11,206 nucleotides of DNA from the NCBI GenBank assembly GCA_003153855.1, contig PMBM01000093.1, positions 1,602 through 12,807 on the forward strand, in the 5' to 3' direction. The stretch comes from Propionibacteriaceae bacterium. GTDB lineage: Bacteria > Actinomycetota > Actinomycetes > Propionibacteriales > Propionibacteriaceae. Under the pieces are notes generated by a model. That model was not told where the DNA came from and made no database searches. It saw only the letters and a program-made list of their open reading frames with translations. This document shows, piece after piece, positions 1 through 6,588 of the stretch. Each line of letters begins with the position of its first letter. The first letter of the stretch is position 1. Position numbers and translations under genes: made by a program.

Positions 1-153
1 GGCGCCCTCATGATGACCGAGCTCGGCGCCGTCCCGCGCTTGCTCGACGGCACCACGTACGCGCCGGGGGAGCCGTCCGGAGTGCTGCTCTCGGCAGCCT
101 CCGAGGACGTCTGGCGCACGATCGTCGACGCCATCGGCGCCGCACCGCGGTGA
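1..153 (+). CDS. C-terminal end of an unrecognised protein (5' partial)
   Basis: Frame 1 is open from the first base and stops at TGA 151-153, giving the last 50 residues of a protein that begins upstream of the window. The visible part has a short turn-rich stretch (GTTYAPGEPSG) and then a likely C-terminal amphipathic helix (EDVWRTIVDAIG). I do not recognise the family, and no catalytic motif or membrane segment is visible. It is believed to be coding because the downstream ATL gene starts at GTG 150 inside its stop codon, a 4-base overlap typical of translationally coupled genes, and because codon third positions are mostly G or C. An internal ATG pair at 10-15 could in principle start a small protein, but a run-in from upstream is more likely. 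Confidence 0.6.
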   Translation, partial: GALMMTELGAVPRLLDGTTYAPGEPSGVLLSAASEDVWRTIVDAIGAAPR

Positions 154-554
154 CACTCGCTGAGGACGTGATCGAGGTGGTGCGGCTCGTACCACCGGGT
201 TGCGTCGTGGCGTACGGGGATCTCGCCGAGCTGTTCGGGACGAGCCCGCGCATCATCGGCCGGATCATGGCCACCCACGACGCCGTGGACGTGCCGTGGT
301 GGCGCGTTCTCCGTGCGGACGGCGGCATGACGCCGCACCTGCGCGACGAGGCTCGGGGCCACTGGCTCGAGGAAGGCATCGGCCTCGCGGGCGAGCGCGT
401 ACGCATCCGGCAGTACCGCGCCGACCTGGCCGTCCTCGCCGACCGTGCCGAACAGCTCCTGGGGACGCTGCCCGGCGCGGGCGAGGTGGTCCTAGACCGA
501 CCCGAGTCGGGTTCTGGCCGCGTCAATACCCTCGCGACGGAGCTCCGGCCCTGA
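150..554 (+). CDS. Alkyltransferase-like (ATL) protein, MGMT-family DNA-binding domain without the active-site cysteine
   Basis: This 134-residue protein matches the DNA-binding domain of O6-alkylguanine-DNA alkyltransferases: the helix-turn-helix region with VPPGCVVAYGDLAELFG (14-30), then SPRIIGRIM (32-40) carrying the arginine that in the family intrudes into the helix. Where true MGMT has the PCHRV acceptor loop, this protein has PWWRV (49-53): tryptophan replaces the alkyl-accepting cysteine and a second tryptophan replaces the neighbouring histidine. It therefore cannot repair by alkyl transfer. Known ATL proteins bind O6-alkylguanine, flip it out, bend the DNA and flag the lesion for nucleotide excision repair. 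The usual core is about 100 residues; the remaining 30 or so here form a less conserved tail. GTG 150 overlaps the upstream stop by 4 bases, suggesting coupling. Family assignment is firm; the NER role is from characterised homologues. Confidence 0.9.
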   Translation: MTLAEDVIEVVRLVPPGCVVAYGDLAELFGTSPRIIGRIMATHDAVDVPWWRVLRADGGMTPHLRDEARGHWLEEGIGLAGERVRIRQYRADLAVLADRAEQLLGTLPGAGEVVLDRPESGSGRVNTLATELRP

Positions 555-559
555 TCGAG

Positions 560-593
560 CGTCGACGCCGCCGAAAGAGACCAGGGGGCGACG
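560..593. terminator. Weak inverted repeat between convergent ATL and MBL genes
   Basis: The 47-base gap between the convergent stops holds an imperfect inverted repeat: CGTCGACGCC (560-569) against GGGGGCGACG (584-593), 8 of 10 positions pairing, with a 14-base loop. Its position between two converging genes fits a shared terminator, but there is no T-tract on either strand. It could be chance in GC-rich DNA. Confidence 0.25.
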
Positions 594-601
594 GGTAAGA
601 G

Positions 602-1486
602 TCACGTGGCTTCCGGCGGTCGCCGCTCCGCGATCAGCAGCGGTCGGCGTACGGTGCGGCCCTGCCCCGCGAGCTCGGCGTAGGCGTGGGCGATGGCTGT
701 ACGGACCCACTCCTCGTCCCAGGGCCACTGCAGGTCGGGGTGCGCATAGGCGTCGGGTTCGCGTACACCCTGGGTGACGAGCCACTCGCACTGGCCGTGG
801 ACCGCGTCGAGGCCGGTGCCCTGCCAGGAGATGAAGTGGGGGTCGACGTCCTCCCCGTGGCCCGGGACGACGATGGTGTCCTCCTTGCACAGCGTGAGCA
901 GGGCCTCCATCACCCGCGGCCAGTTCTGCAGCGACGTCGTCTCGTCGATCTGAGGCGGGCCGCTCTGCTCGACGATGTCTCCGGCGAAGAGCACCCTCGC
1001 CTCGGGAACCAGCACCGCGAGGTCCCCGCCCGTGTGGGCGGCCCCGAAGTAGCCGATCTCCACGTGGATGCCTCCGAGGTCGCGGGCGGCGATGATCGCG
1101 ATGGTCGCGCTCGGGACGACGACGTCCGCGGGCGACAGACCGTGTTCCGCAGCGGCCGTGCGGGCACCCTCGCTCAACAGGGTCTCGGCGAGCGACTCGT
1201 GGCCGATCGTCTCGACGTCGGCGAACGCGCCGAGCCCGTACGCGTGGTCCCAGTGGTGGTGCGTCACCACGACCGAGCGGAGCGGCACGTCGGTGAGGAG
1301 GGCGATCGACTCGCGCAGGGCGGTGCCCTGTGCCGGGCTCGACCCCGTGTCGATCAGCACCGCGCCGCTCGTACCGACGATCAGCCCGCAGTTCGCGCCG
1401 GCGGGTTCGAGCGTCGTCACGTACACACCGTCGCGTACCGAGCGCCAGGAGATCGGCAGCGGCTGACCGTCGGAGTTCATGGTCAC
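602..1486 (-). CDS. Metallo-beta-lactamase-fold hydrolase
   Basis: A predicted soluble binuclear metal hydrolase of 294 residues from GTG 1486, or 292 from ATG 1480. The metal ligands are all present: HxHxDH at 76-81 (THHHWDH), the second-shell His151 (AAHTGGD), bridging Asp170 (LFAGD) and His210 (VPGHG). An N-terminal strand pair ending in LIDTGSS (44-50) and a C-terminal helical segment of about 70 residues complete a single-domain MBL protein. The order resembles the broad group containing quinoprotein-relay/SoxH-type and glyoxalase-II-like enzymes, but nothing visible fixes the substrate. I prefer ATG 1480, since a GGGTAGG stretch lies 8 bases upstream of it but only 2 bases from GTG 1486. 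The gene is convergent with the ATL gene and divergent from hrcA, so it shares the 105-base control region; no separate promoter is evident. Confidence 0.88.
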   Translation of the reverse strand: MTMNSDGQPLPISWRSVRDGVYVTTLEPAGANCGLIVGTSGAVLIDTGSSPAQGTALRESIALLTDVPLRSVVVTHHHWDHAYGLGAFADVETIGHESLAETLLSEGARTAAAEHGLSPADVVVPSATIAIIAARDLGGIHVEIGYFGAAHTGGDLAVLVPEARVLFAGDIVEQSGPPQIDETTSLQNWPRVMEALLTLCKEDTIVVPGHGEDVDPHFISWQGTGLDAVHGQCEWLVTQGVREPDAYAHPDLQWPWDEEWVRTAIAHAYAELAGQGRTVRRPLLIAERRPPEAT

Positions 1487-1543
1487 AACCTACCCAGGAG
1501 CGGACGCGCGCCTTTCGATGCCGGAGCGGCGGCAGGACAAGGC

Positions 1544-1549
1544 TAGACT
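1544..1549 (+). promoter_or_regulatory. Candidate -10 element of the hrcA operon promoter
   Basis: TAGACT fits the actinobacterial TANNNT -10 pattern and lies immediately upstream of the CIRCE operator, so the start of transcription would fall inside the operator, as expected for HrcA repression. I could not find a convincing -35 hexamer at 16-19 bases upstream, so this is a moderate call. Confidence 0.45.
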
Positions 1550-1575
1550 TGGCACTCTCAGAAGCCGAGTGCCAG
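1549..1575 (+). promoter_or_regulatory. CIRCE operator (HrcA binding site)
   Basis: The sequence reads TTGGCACTC, then nine bases, then GAGTGCCAG. This matches the CIRCE consensus TTAGCACTC-N9-GAGTGCTAA at 15 of 18 arm positions with the exact 9-base spacer. The inner 8 bp of the arms (TGGCACTC/GAGTGCCA) are perfectly complementary. It lies 16 bases before the hrcA start codon, so HrcA very probably represses its own operon here and releases it on heat shock when GroEL is occupied by unfolded protein. Confidence 0.93.
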
Positions 1576-1580
1576 TCGCG

Positions 1581-1586
1581 AGGAGG
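1581..1586 (+). promoter_or_regulatory. hrcA Shine-Dalgarno site, which fixes the start
   Basis: A perfect AGGAGG lies 5 bases before ATG 1592. The in-frame GTG at 1586 overlaps this site and cannot be the start that uses it, so translation should begin at ATG 1592. Confidence 0.85.
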
Positions 1587-1591
1587 TGGAG

Positions 1592-2599
1592 ATGCTCGAC
1601 GAACGCAAGCTCGCCGTCCTCCGAGCGATCATCACCGACTACGTCGAGAACTCCGAGCCGGTCGGTTCGAAGGCTCTCGTCGAGCGTTACCGGCTCGATG
1701 TGTCGCCCGCGACGATCCGCAACGACATGGCGTCGCTGGAGGAGGAGGGTTACCTCACCCAGCCGCACACCTCCGCCGGGCGCATCCCCACCGACAAGGG
1801 CTACCGCCTGTTCGTCGACCGGCTCACGACGGTGAAGCCGTTGTCGCTCCCCGAGAAGCGCGCGATCTCGACCTTCCTCGGCGGCGCAGCCGATCTCGAC
1901 GACGTCGTCTCCCGTACGGTCCGCCTGCTCGCACAGATCACGTCCCAGGTCGCGATCGTCCAATACCCGATCGTGTCGACGGCCGTGATCCGCCACATCG
2001 ACGTCATCCGGCTCCACCCCGACCGCGCGCTCCTGCTGCTCGTGACGTCCACGGGCCGCATCACGCAGGCTCACGTCGAGCTGCCGGTCGAGACGCCCGA
2101 TGCGGACGTCGAGGCGGCCGCCGTACGGATCGGAGCCGCCGTACGCAACCTGACGTCCGCCCAAGCCGTGCGCGCGCTGAACGAGCTGGTCCGCGACTCG
2201 GCCTCGGACACGGTCCTGCCTCCCGTCGTCAACGCGGTCACCGCGTTGCTGGCCGCCGACCCGACGACCAGGGTCGTCGTGGGCGGCGTGCAGAACGTGG
2301 CGCGCTTCGGCGACGACTTCCACGCCGCGATGGAGCCCGTCCTCGAGGCGCTCGAGGAGCAGGTCGTGCTGCTCCGGCTGCTGGGCGAGGCACGTAACGA
2401 CGTGACCGTACGGATCGGTCACGAGAACGAGCACGTCGGGCTGCAGTCGACGTCCGTGGTCGCCAGCGGCTACGGGATGCCCGACGACGTCTGGGCCACC
2501 CTGGGGGTCGTTGGCCCCACCCGCATGAACTACCCCTCGACGATGGCGTCGGTGAGGGCCGTTGCCCGCTACGTTGGCCGTTTCCTGGCCGAAGGATGA
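1592..2599 (+). CDS. hrcA: Heat-inducible transcriptional repressor HrcA
   Basis: A protein of 335 residues, the normal HrcA length. It begins MLDERKLAVLRAIITDYVEN and continues EPVGSKAL, the family's N-terminal winged-helix DNA-binding domain; SPATIRNDMASLEEEGYLTQPHTSAGRIPTDKGYR (about 41-75) is the recognition helix and wing and is nearly diagnostic. The remainder is the GAF-like and dimerisation region, ending GPTRMNYPSTMASVRAVARYVGRFL (about 307-331), another conserved HrcA block. HrcA binds CIRCE elements and depends on GroEL/ES for folding, so it works as a sensor of misfolded protein. The CIRCE operator just upstream shows autoregulation. dnaJ follows after 7 bases, the usual actinobacterial hrcA-dnaJ2 pairing. 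ATG 1592 is chosen from AGGAGG spacing and from the usual HrcA N-terminus; an in-frame GTG 1586 would add two residues. Confidence 0.97.
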   Translation: MLDERKLAVLRAIITDYVENSEPVGSKALVERYRLDVSPATIRNDMASLEEEGYLTQPHTSAGRIPTDKGYRLFVDRLTTVKPLSLPEKRAISTFLGGAADLDDVVSRTVRLLAQITSQVAIVQYPIVSTAVIRHIDVIRLHPDRALLLLVTSTGRITQAHVELPVETPDADVEAAAVRIGAAVRNLTSAQAVRALNELVRDSASDTVLPPVVNAVTALLAADPTTRVVVGGVQNVARFGDDFHAAMEPVLEALEEQVVLLRLLGEARNDVTVRIGHENEHVGLQSTSVVASGYGMPDDVWATLGVVGPTRMNYPSTMASVRAVARYVGRFLAEG

Positions 2600-2606
2600 C
2601 TGACCT

Positions 2607-3782
2607 GTGACCGACTACTACGAGACGCTGGGCGTGCCGCGCGATGCGACGGCCGACCAGATCAAGAAGGCGTACCGCAAGCTCGCGATGCGCTACCACC
2701 CCGATGTCGCCTCAGAACCGGACTCCGCCGAGCGTTTCAAGCAGATCGGTGAGGCGTACGAGGTCCTCAGCGACGCGAACAAGCGTGACCTGTACGACCG
2801 TGGCGGCGACCCGATGGGCCGTGGCGCCGCGGGCGGCTTCGGCGGCATGGGGAACATGGGCGGGTTCGGGGGCTCGTTCGACTTCACGAACCTCGTCGAC
2901 GCGATGTTCGGCGGCGGCGCGTCCCGCGGGCCGCGGTCGCGCGTACAGCGGGGTCAGGACGCGCTCGTACGGCTCCGGCTGACGCTCGCCGAGGCGGCGT
3001 TCGGCGTCACGAAGCCGCTGTCCGTCGACACGGCTGTCGTCTGTCACGTCTGCCACGGGTCCGGCTCGGCCGGCGGCGACCCGGTCACCTGCCGTACGTG
3101 CCAGGGCCACGGCGAGATCACGCAGGTGCAGCGTTCCTTCATCGGCGACATCCGTACGACACAGCCGTGCCCCACGTGCCGCGGCTACGGGACGACCATC
3201 CCGAACCCGTGCGGCGAGTGCTCCGGCGAGGGCCGCGTGCGCGCCAGCAGGACCATCAACGTGAAGATCCCCGCTGGTGTCTCGACCGGCAACCGGATCC
3301 ACCTCGAGGCTCAGGGCGAGGTCGGCCCCGGCGGCGGACCTGCCGGCGACCTGTACGTGGAGCTCGGCGTCGAGGCGCACGAGACGTTCACCCGCAAGGG
3401 CGACGACCTGGAGGTGGTCGTACGGCTCCCGATGACTGCGGCCGCGCTCGGCACCGAGGTCACGCTCGCCACGCTCGAGGCCGAGCGTGACGACAAGCCG
3501 GCCGACGAGCAGTCGGTGCTGATCGAGGTCCCCCCGGGGACCCAGTCGGGCACCCGGATCACTGTCAAGGACAAGGGCATCCCGCGCCTGCGCGGCGCCG
3601 GGCGCGGCGACATGGGCGTGACCGTGCTGGTCCAGACGCCGACGAAGCTGAGCGACGAGCAGGTCGAGCTGCTGCGACAGCTGGCCGAGCTGCGCGAGGA
3701 GACCAAGCCGGAGGCCCACCTCCACCGGGCCGGCTCCAAGAGCGGCTTCGTCAACTGGCTCAAAGAGACGTTCAGCGGGTGA
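2607..3782 (+). CDS. dnaJ: Chaperone DnaJ (DnaJ2 type, HrcA-linked)
   Basis: A full type I Hsp40 co-chaperone of 391 residues that stimulates the ATPase of DnaK and delivers substrates to it. The J domain (1-65) carries the catalytic HPD at 31-33. A Gly/Phe/Met-rich linker follows (about 71-105). The zinc-finger domain has four CxxC motifs: C146/C149, C162/C165, C188/C191 and C202/C205, each followed by the Gly-rich repeat. The C-terminal substrate-binding domains follow (about 213-355), including [11 protein letters not shown] and VPPGTQSGT. Location next to hrcA marks it as the second actinobacterial DnaJ, distinct from the one usually found in dnaK-grpE-dnaJ. The start is GTG 2607, with GAAGGA 10 bases upstream inside the end of hrcA; the start fits the common N-terminus ([13 protein letters not shown]). 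The stop overlaps the rsmE start by 4 bases, so expression is likely coupled and under CIRCE control. Confidence 0.96.
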   Translation: MTDYYETLGVPRDATADQIKKAYRKLAMRYHPDVASEPDSAERFKQIGEAYEVLSDANKRDLYDRGGDPMGRGAAGGFGGMGNMGGFGGSFDFTNLVDAMFGGGASRGPRSRVQRGQDALVRLRLTLAEAAFGVTKPLSVDTAVVCHVCHGSGSAGGDPVTCRTCQGHGEITQVQRSFIGDIRTTQPCPTCRGYGTTIPNPCGECSGEGRVRASRTINVKIPAGVSTGNRIHLEAQGEVGPGGGPAGDLYVELGVEAHETFTRKGDDLEVVVRLPMTAAALGTEVTLATLEAERDDKPADEQSVLIEVPPGTQSGTRITVKDKGIPRLRGAGRGDMGVTVLVQTPTKLSDEQVELLRQLAELREETKPEAHLHRAGSKSGFVNWLKETFSG

Positions 3783-4525
3783 GCGACGGGTTCTTCGTCG
3801 CCGCCCTGGACGATCACGTCCAGCTCGGCTCCGTCGTGACCCTCGGCGGTCCGGAGGGGCGCCACGCCGCGGTCGTACGCAGGATCGGTCTCGGCGAGGT
3901 CGTCACGGTGACCAACGGCGAGGGTCGAGGGGTTCGCGGACCAGTCGTGGCTGTACGCAAGGACGGGCTCGACATCCAGGTCGCCGAGGTCCTCTCGGCA
4001 GCCGCCCCGACGCCGCGGATCGTGTGCGTACAGGCCCTCCCGAAGAACGAGCGCGCGGAGCAGGCGGTGGACCTGCTCACCGAGATCGGCGTCGACGAGA
4101 TCGTCCCGTGGCAGGCGTCGCGCTCGATCGTCCGGTGGTCGGGTGAACGCGGCGACAAGTCGCTCGCCAGGTGGCAGGCCGTGGCGCGAGAAGCCGCCAA
4201 GCAGTCCCGGCGGCTGACGGTCCCGGTGATCACGCCGCTCGCGACCACGGCCCAGGTGGCGGCACGGTTGGCGGCCGCCCCAGCGGCGTACGTGCTGCAC
4301 GAGGGAGCGTCCGTGACGGTCGCGTCGGTGCGGCCGCCGAGGACCGAGATCGTCCTCGTGGTGGGCCCGGAGGGCGGCATCGCCCCGGAGGAGCTCGCGG
4401 CGTTCGAGGCCGCCGGCGCGAGAGAGATCCTCATCGCCGACACAGTGCTCCGTACGGTCACGGCCGGCGCTGTCGCCGTGGCCCAGCTGAGGCTGCTCGC
4501 AGACCTCGAAGGACACGCCCGGTGA
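3779..4525 (+). CDS. rsmE: 16S rRNA (uracil-1498-N3)-methyltransferase RsmE
   Basis: A 248-residue SPOUT-class methyltransferase that uses S-adenosylmethionine to methylate N3 of U1498 near the decoding centre of 16S rRNA. The N-terminal PUA-like RNA-binding domain covers about 1-75 (with [21 protein letters not shown] at 24-44). The catalytic domain shows [18 protein letters not shown] (94-111), [13 protein letters not shown] (137-149), the SAM-site LVVGPEGG (193-200) and the trefoil-knot segment LRTVTAG (224-230). This is the usual length and order for the family. GTG 3779 overlaps the dnaJ stop by 4 bases, and the gene's own stop overlaps tgt by 4 bases, so it sits in the middle of a coupled run. 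The hrcA-dnaJ-rsmE order is common in actinobacteria and other Gram-positives. Confidence 0.96.
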   Translation: MSDGFFVAALDDHVQLGSVVTLGGPEGRHAAVVRRIGLGEVVTVTNGEGRGVRGPVVAVRKDGLDIQVAEVLSAAAPTPRIVCVQALPKNERAEQAVDLLTEIGVDEIVPWQASRSIVRWSGERGDKSLARWQAVAREAAKQSRRLTVPVITPLATTAQVAARLAAAPAAYVLHEGASVTVASVRPPRTEIVLVVGPEGGIAPEELAAFEAAGAREILIADTVLRTVTAGAVAVAQLRLLADLEGHAR

Positions 4526-5736
4526 CCTTCGGGTTCGAGGTCGGCGCGCGCATCGACAGCGGGCTCGGCCGGACAGGCGTCATCACCACCCCGCACGGCA
4601 CGATCCGTACGCCCGCCTTCGTCGTCGTCGGAACGAAGGCCACCGTGAAGGCCGTCCTGCCCGAGTCGGTCGAGGACCTCGGCGCGCAGGCCGTCCTCGC
4701 CAACGCGTACCACCTGTTCCTGCAGCCCGGCTCGGACATCGTCGACGCCGCGGGGGGACTCGGACGGTTCATGAACTGGCCCGGCCCGACGTTCACGGAC
4801 TCGGGCGGTTTCCAGGTGATGAGCCTGGGCGTGGGCTTCAAGAAGGTCCTTGCGATGGACATGGCTGTCCCCGACGACGACGTCATCGCCGAAGGGTCCA
4901 CGCGCCTCGCGCAGGTCGACGACGACGGGGTGACGTTCACGTCGTACCTCAACGGCGACACGCACCGGTTCACACCTGAGGTGAGCATGCGGATCCAGCA
5001 CGAGCTGGGCGCCGACATCATCTTCGCGTTCGACGAGCTGACGACGCTCATGAACACCCGCGACTACCAGGAGCAGTCGGTGCAGCGCACCCACGCCTGG
5101 GCCGCACGGTGCATTGCGGAGCACGGTCGGCTGACGGAGCAGCGCAGCCATCGCCCCTACCAGGCGCTGTTCGGCGTGGTTCAGGGTGCGCAGTACGAGG
5201 ACCTGCGCCGTCAGGCCGCGACCGGCCTCGCGGCGCTCGAGGTCGACGGGCATCGGTTCGACGGGTACGGGATCGGCGGCGCGCTCGAGAAGGAGAACCT
5301 CGGCACGATCGTCGGCTGGGTGTCCGAGTCGCTGCCAGAGGACAAGCCGCGCCACCTGCTGGGCATCTCCGAGCCCGACGACGTGTTCGCCGGCATCGCC
5401 GCGGGCGCGGACACGTTCGACTGCGTCAACCCGTCGCGGGTAGCGCGGAACGCCGCGATCTACACCCATCGCGGCCGCTACAACGTCAACACGGCTCCGT
5501 ACCGGCGCGACTTCGGCCCGCTCGAGGACGGCTGCGCCTGCTACACCTGTACGCACTACTCGAGGGCGTACCTCCACCACCTGTTCAAGGCCAAGGAGAT
5601 GCTCGCCTCCACGCTGGCGACGATCCACAACGAGTGGTTCACCGTGAAGCTCGTCGACGACATCCGCGACAGCATCTCCCAAGGCCGCTTCGCCGAGCTC
5701 CGGCGTGACTGGCTGGGGATGTACCAGTCGGGCTGA
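4522..5736 (+). CDS. tgt: tRNA-guanine(34) transglycosylase (variant with insertion and altered base pocket)
   Basis: A 404-residue TIM-barrel enzyme that exchanges guanine at the wobble position of GUN-anticodon tRNAs for a 7-deazaguanine base. Visible key residues are Asp93 (TDSGGFQ, acid/base), Asp171 (FAFDEL), Gln221 (VVQG), GIGG at 250-253, the nucleophile Asp300 (FDCVNPSR), and the zinc site Cys338/Cys340/Cys343/His369. Two things differ from the well-studied Zymomonas type. About 24 extra residues lie between the DSGGFQ block and DDDGVTF (roughly 104-131). Pocket positions equivalent to Cys158 and Val233 are Leu173 and Glu256, in GGALEKE rather than GGLAVGE. I recall similar actinobacterial Tgts, so this may be a clade trait. 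The open frame continues upstream, but GTG 4522 is chosen: GAAGGA lies 8 bases before it and it overlaps the rsmE stop by 4 bases. A queuosine-precursor transporter gene is convergent just downstream. Which base it uses is not known. Confidence 0.94.
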   Translation: MTFGFEVGARIDSGLGRTGVITTPHGTIRTPAFVVVGTKATVKAVLPESVEDLGAQAVLANAYHLFLQPGSDIVDAAGGLGRFMNWPGPTFTDSGGFQVMSLGVGFKKVLAMDMAVPDDDVIAEGSTRLAQVDDDGVTFTSYLNGDTHRFTPEVSMRIQHELGADIIFAFDELTTLMNTRDYQEQSVQRTHAWAARCIAEHGRLTEQRSHRPYQALFGVVQGAQYEDLRRQAATGLAALEVDGHRFDGYGIGGALEKENLGTIVGWVSESLPEDKPRHLLGISEPDDVFAGIAAGADTFDCVNPSRVARNAAIYTHRGRYNVNTAPYRRDFGPLEDGCACYTCTHYSRAYLHHLFKAKEMLASTLATIHNEWFTVKLVDDIRDSISQGRFAELRRDWLGMYQSG

Positions 5737-5744
5737 GGCCCCGA

Positions 5745-5766
5745 CGCGCACACCCTTTGTGGCGCG
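5745..5766. terminator. Hairpin between convergent tgt and yhhQ, probable bidirectional terminator
   Basis: CGCGC-A-CAC and GTG-GCGCG form an 8-bp stem with a single bulged A (5750) and the 5-base loop CCTTT. It occupies the 39-base gap between the stops of tgt and the transporter gene. There is no T-run after it on either strand, as is common in GC-rich actinobacteria, so it is a structural guess supported mainly by position. A second smaller hairpin, CACAA-CGG-TTGTG (5777-5789), overlaps the transporter's stop codon. Confidence 0.5.
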
Positions 5767-5775
5767 GAAACCTGG

Positions 5776-6498
5776 TCACAACGGTTGTGCGGGAGCTCCA
5801 AGGGTTGTGCGGGCGCCGGGGACCGGGTAGCCCTCGTGCCTGCGCACGATCGGGATCACCCGCAGTGTGACCGGCAGCATGACCACCTCGACCCCGACCT
5901 TCCAGACGTAGCCGACGAGGATGTAGTTGACCATCGTGCCGACGCCGATGAGACCGCCGAACGCGATGGTGCAGAAGATCGAGGTGTCGGCCAGCTCACC
6001 GACGAGCGTGCTCGACACCAGCCGCCACCACAGGGATCCCGGACGGGCGCGGTCGCGCAGGCGCACGACGACGTACGCGTTGAGGAACTGTCCGGCCAGG
6101 AAGCCGCAGAGGCTGGCGGCGACGATGCGGGGTACGAACCCGAGAACGGCGTGCCACGCGTTGCCGAGGTCCCATCCCGGGGCCGCTGGTGCGGAGTCGA
6201 CGACCAGGAACGTCACCGAGGCGAGGAGCGCGATCGCGAAGCCGAGGATGATCGCCCGCCGAGCCAGCCTCATCCCGTAGACCTCGGCGAGCAGGTCGCC
6301 CAGGATGTACGTGAGGGGGAAGAGGAACGCGCCGCCGTCGGTGACGATGGGGAGCACCGGGAAGCCGAACAGCGAGAGGCTCGGCCCGAACGCGATGAGC
6401 TTCGTCGCACCGATGTTCGACACCAGGAGGAGCGAGCAGAACAGGGCGAGCACGATGTCGTACAGGCGCTGCTTCGTCGGTTGCTGCAGCGGTGTCAC
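5776..6498 (-). CDS. yhhQ: YhhQ/VUT-family queuosine precursor transporter (DUF165)
   Basis: An integral membrane protein of 240 residues from GTG 6498, or 248 from GTG 6522. I place five to six hydrophobic segments: RLYDIVLALFCSLLLVSNIG, the region around LPIVTDGGAFLFPLTYILGD, AIILGFAIALLASVTFLVV, VPRIVAASLCGFLAGQFLNAY, and two near the C-terminus. FPLTYILGDLLAEVYG and STLVGELADTSIF are the hallmark blocks of the family. E. coli YhhQ imports preQ0/preQ1, and other members import queuine. The start is uncertain: AGGA sits 5 bases before GTG 6498, whereas GTG 6522 has no visible ribosome site. The frame stays open far upstream, but that part is antisense to the next genes and lacks membrane character. 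It converges on tgt, and together they make a likely salvage pair for a 7-deazaguanine base. It is divergent from the DUF5709 gene. No preQ1-type riboswitch is visible in its leader. Confidence 0.92.
   Translation of the reverse strand: MTPLQQPTKQRLYDIVLALFCSLLLVSNIGATKLIAFGPSLSLFGFPVLPIVTDGGAFLFPLTYILGDLLAEVYGMRLARRAIILGFAIALLASVTFLVVDSAPAAPGWDLGNAWHAVLGFVPRIVAASLCGFLAGQFLNAYVVVRLRDRARPGSLWWRLVSSTLVGELADTSIFCTIAFGGLIGVGTMVNYILVGYVWKVGVEVVMLPVTLRVIPIVRRHEGYPVPGARTTLGAPAQPL
5783..5813. repeat. 11-bp direct repeat at the 3' end of yhhQ
   Basis: GGTTGTGCGGG occurs twice, at 5783-5793 and 5803-5813, a 20-base period, inside the last codons of yhhQ. Because 20 is not a multiple of three, the two copies are read in different frames, so this is a DNA-level repeat and not a protein repeat. 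It may be a small tandem duplication. Confidence 0.6.
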
Positions 6499-6588
6499 GG
6501 GCGTCCTGGCTTCGGCGGTCACCGCGGCATGGTACGTCGAAGGGGGTTGATCCCTGTACCTGTCCGCTGTTCGTGGCAGGATCGAACT

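Noticed and set aside
1490..2434. A 314-codon minus-strand open frame across hrcA
   Set aside because: It is antisense to a certain gene, has a low-complexity Arg/Asp/Val-rich product and no motif.
4171..4521. An upstream extension of tgt inside rsmE
   Set aside because: The added residues are the shadow frame of rsmE. The Tgt family N-terminus begins at GTG 4522 with a ribosome site at proper spacing.
3814..5751. A 645-codon open frame on the minus strand, antisense to rsmE and tgt
   Set aside because: Its translation is rich in Arg, Val, Asp, Gly and Ala without family motifs, and both genes on the other strand are certain. Long antisense frames are expected in GC-rich coding DNA.
6499..6588. 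A preQ1 riboswitch before yhhQ
   Set aside because: I looked for the short C-rich loop and A-rich tail of preQ1 class I and found neither. The leader is GC-rich with no matching pseudoknot elements. Other classes cannot be excluded by eye.
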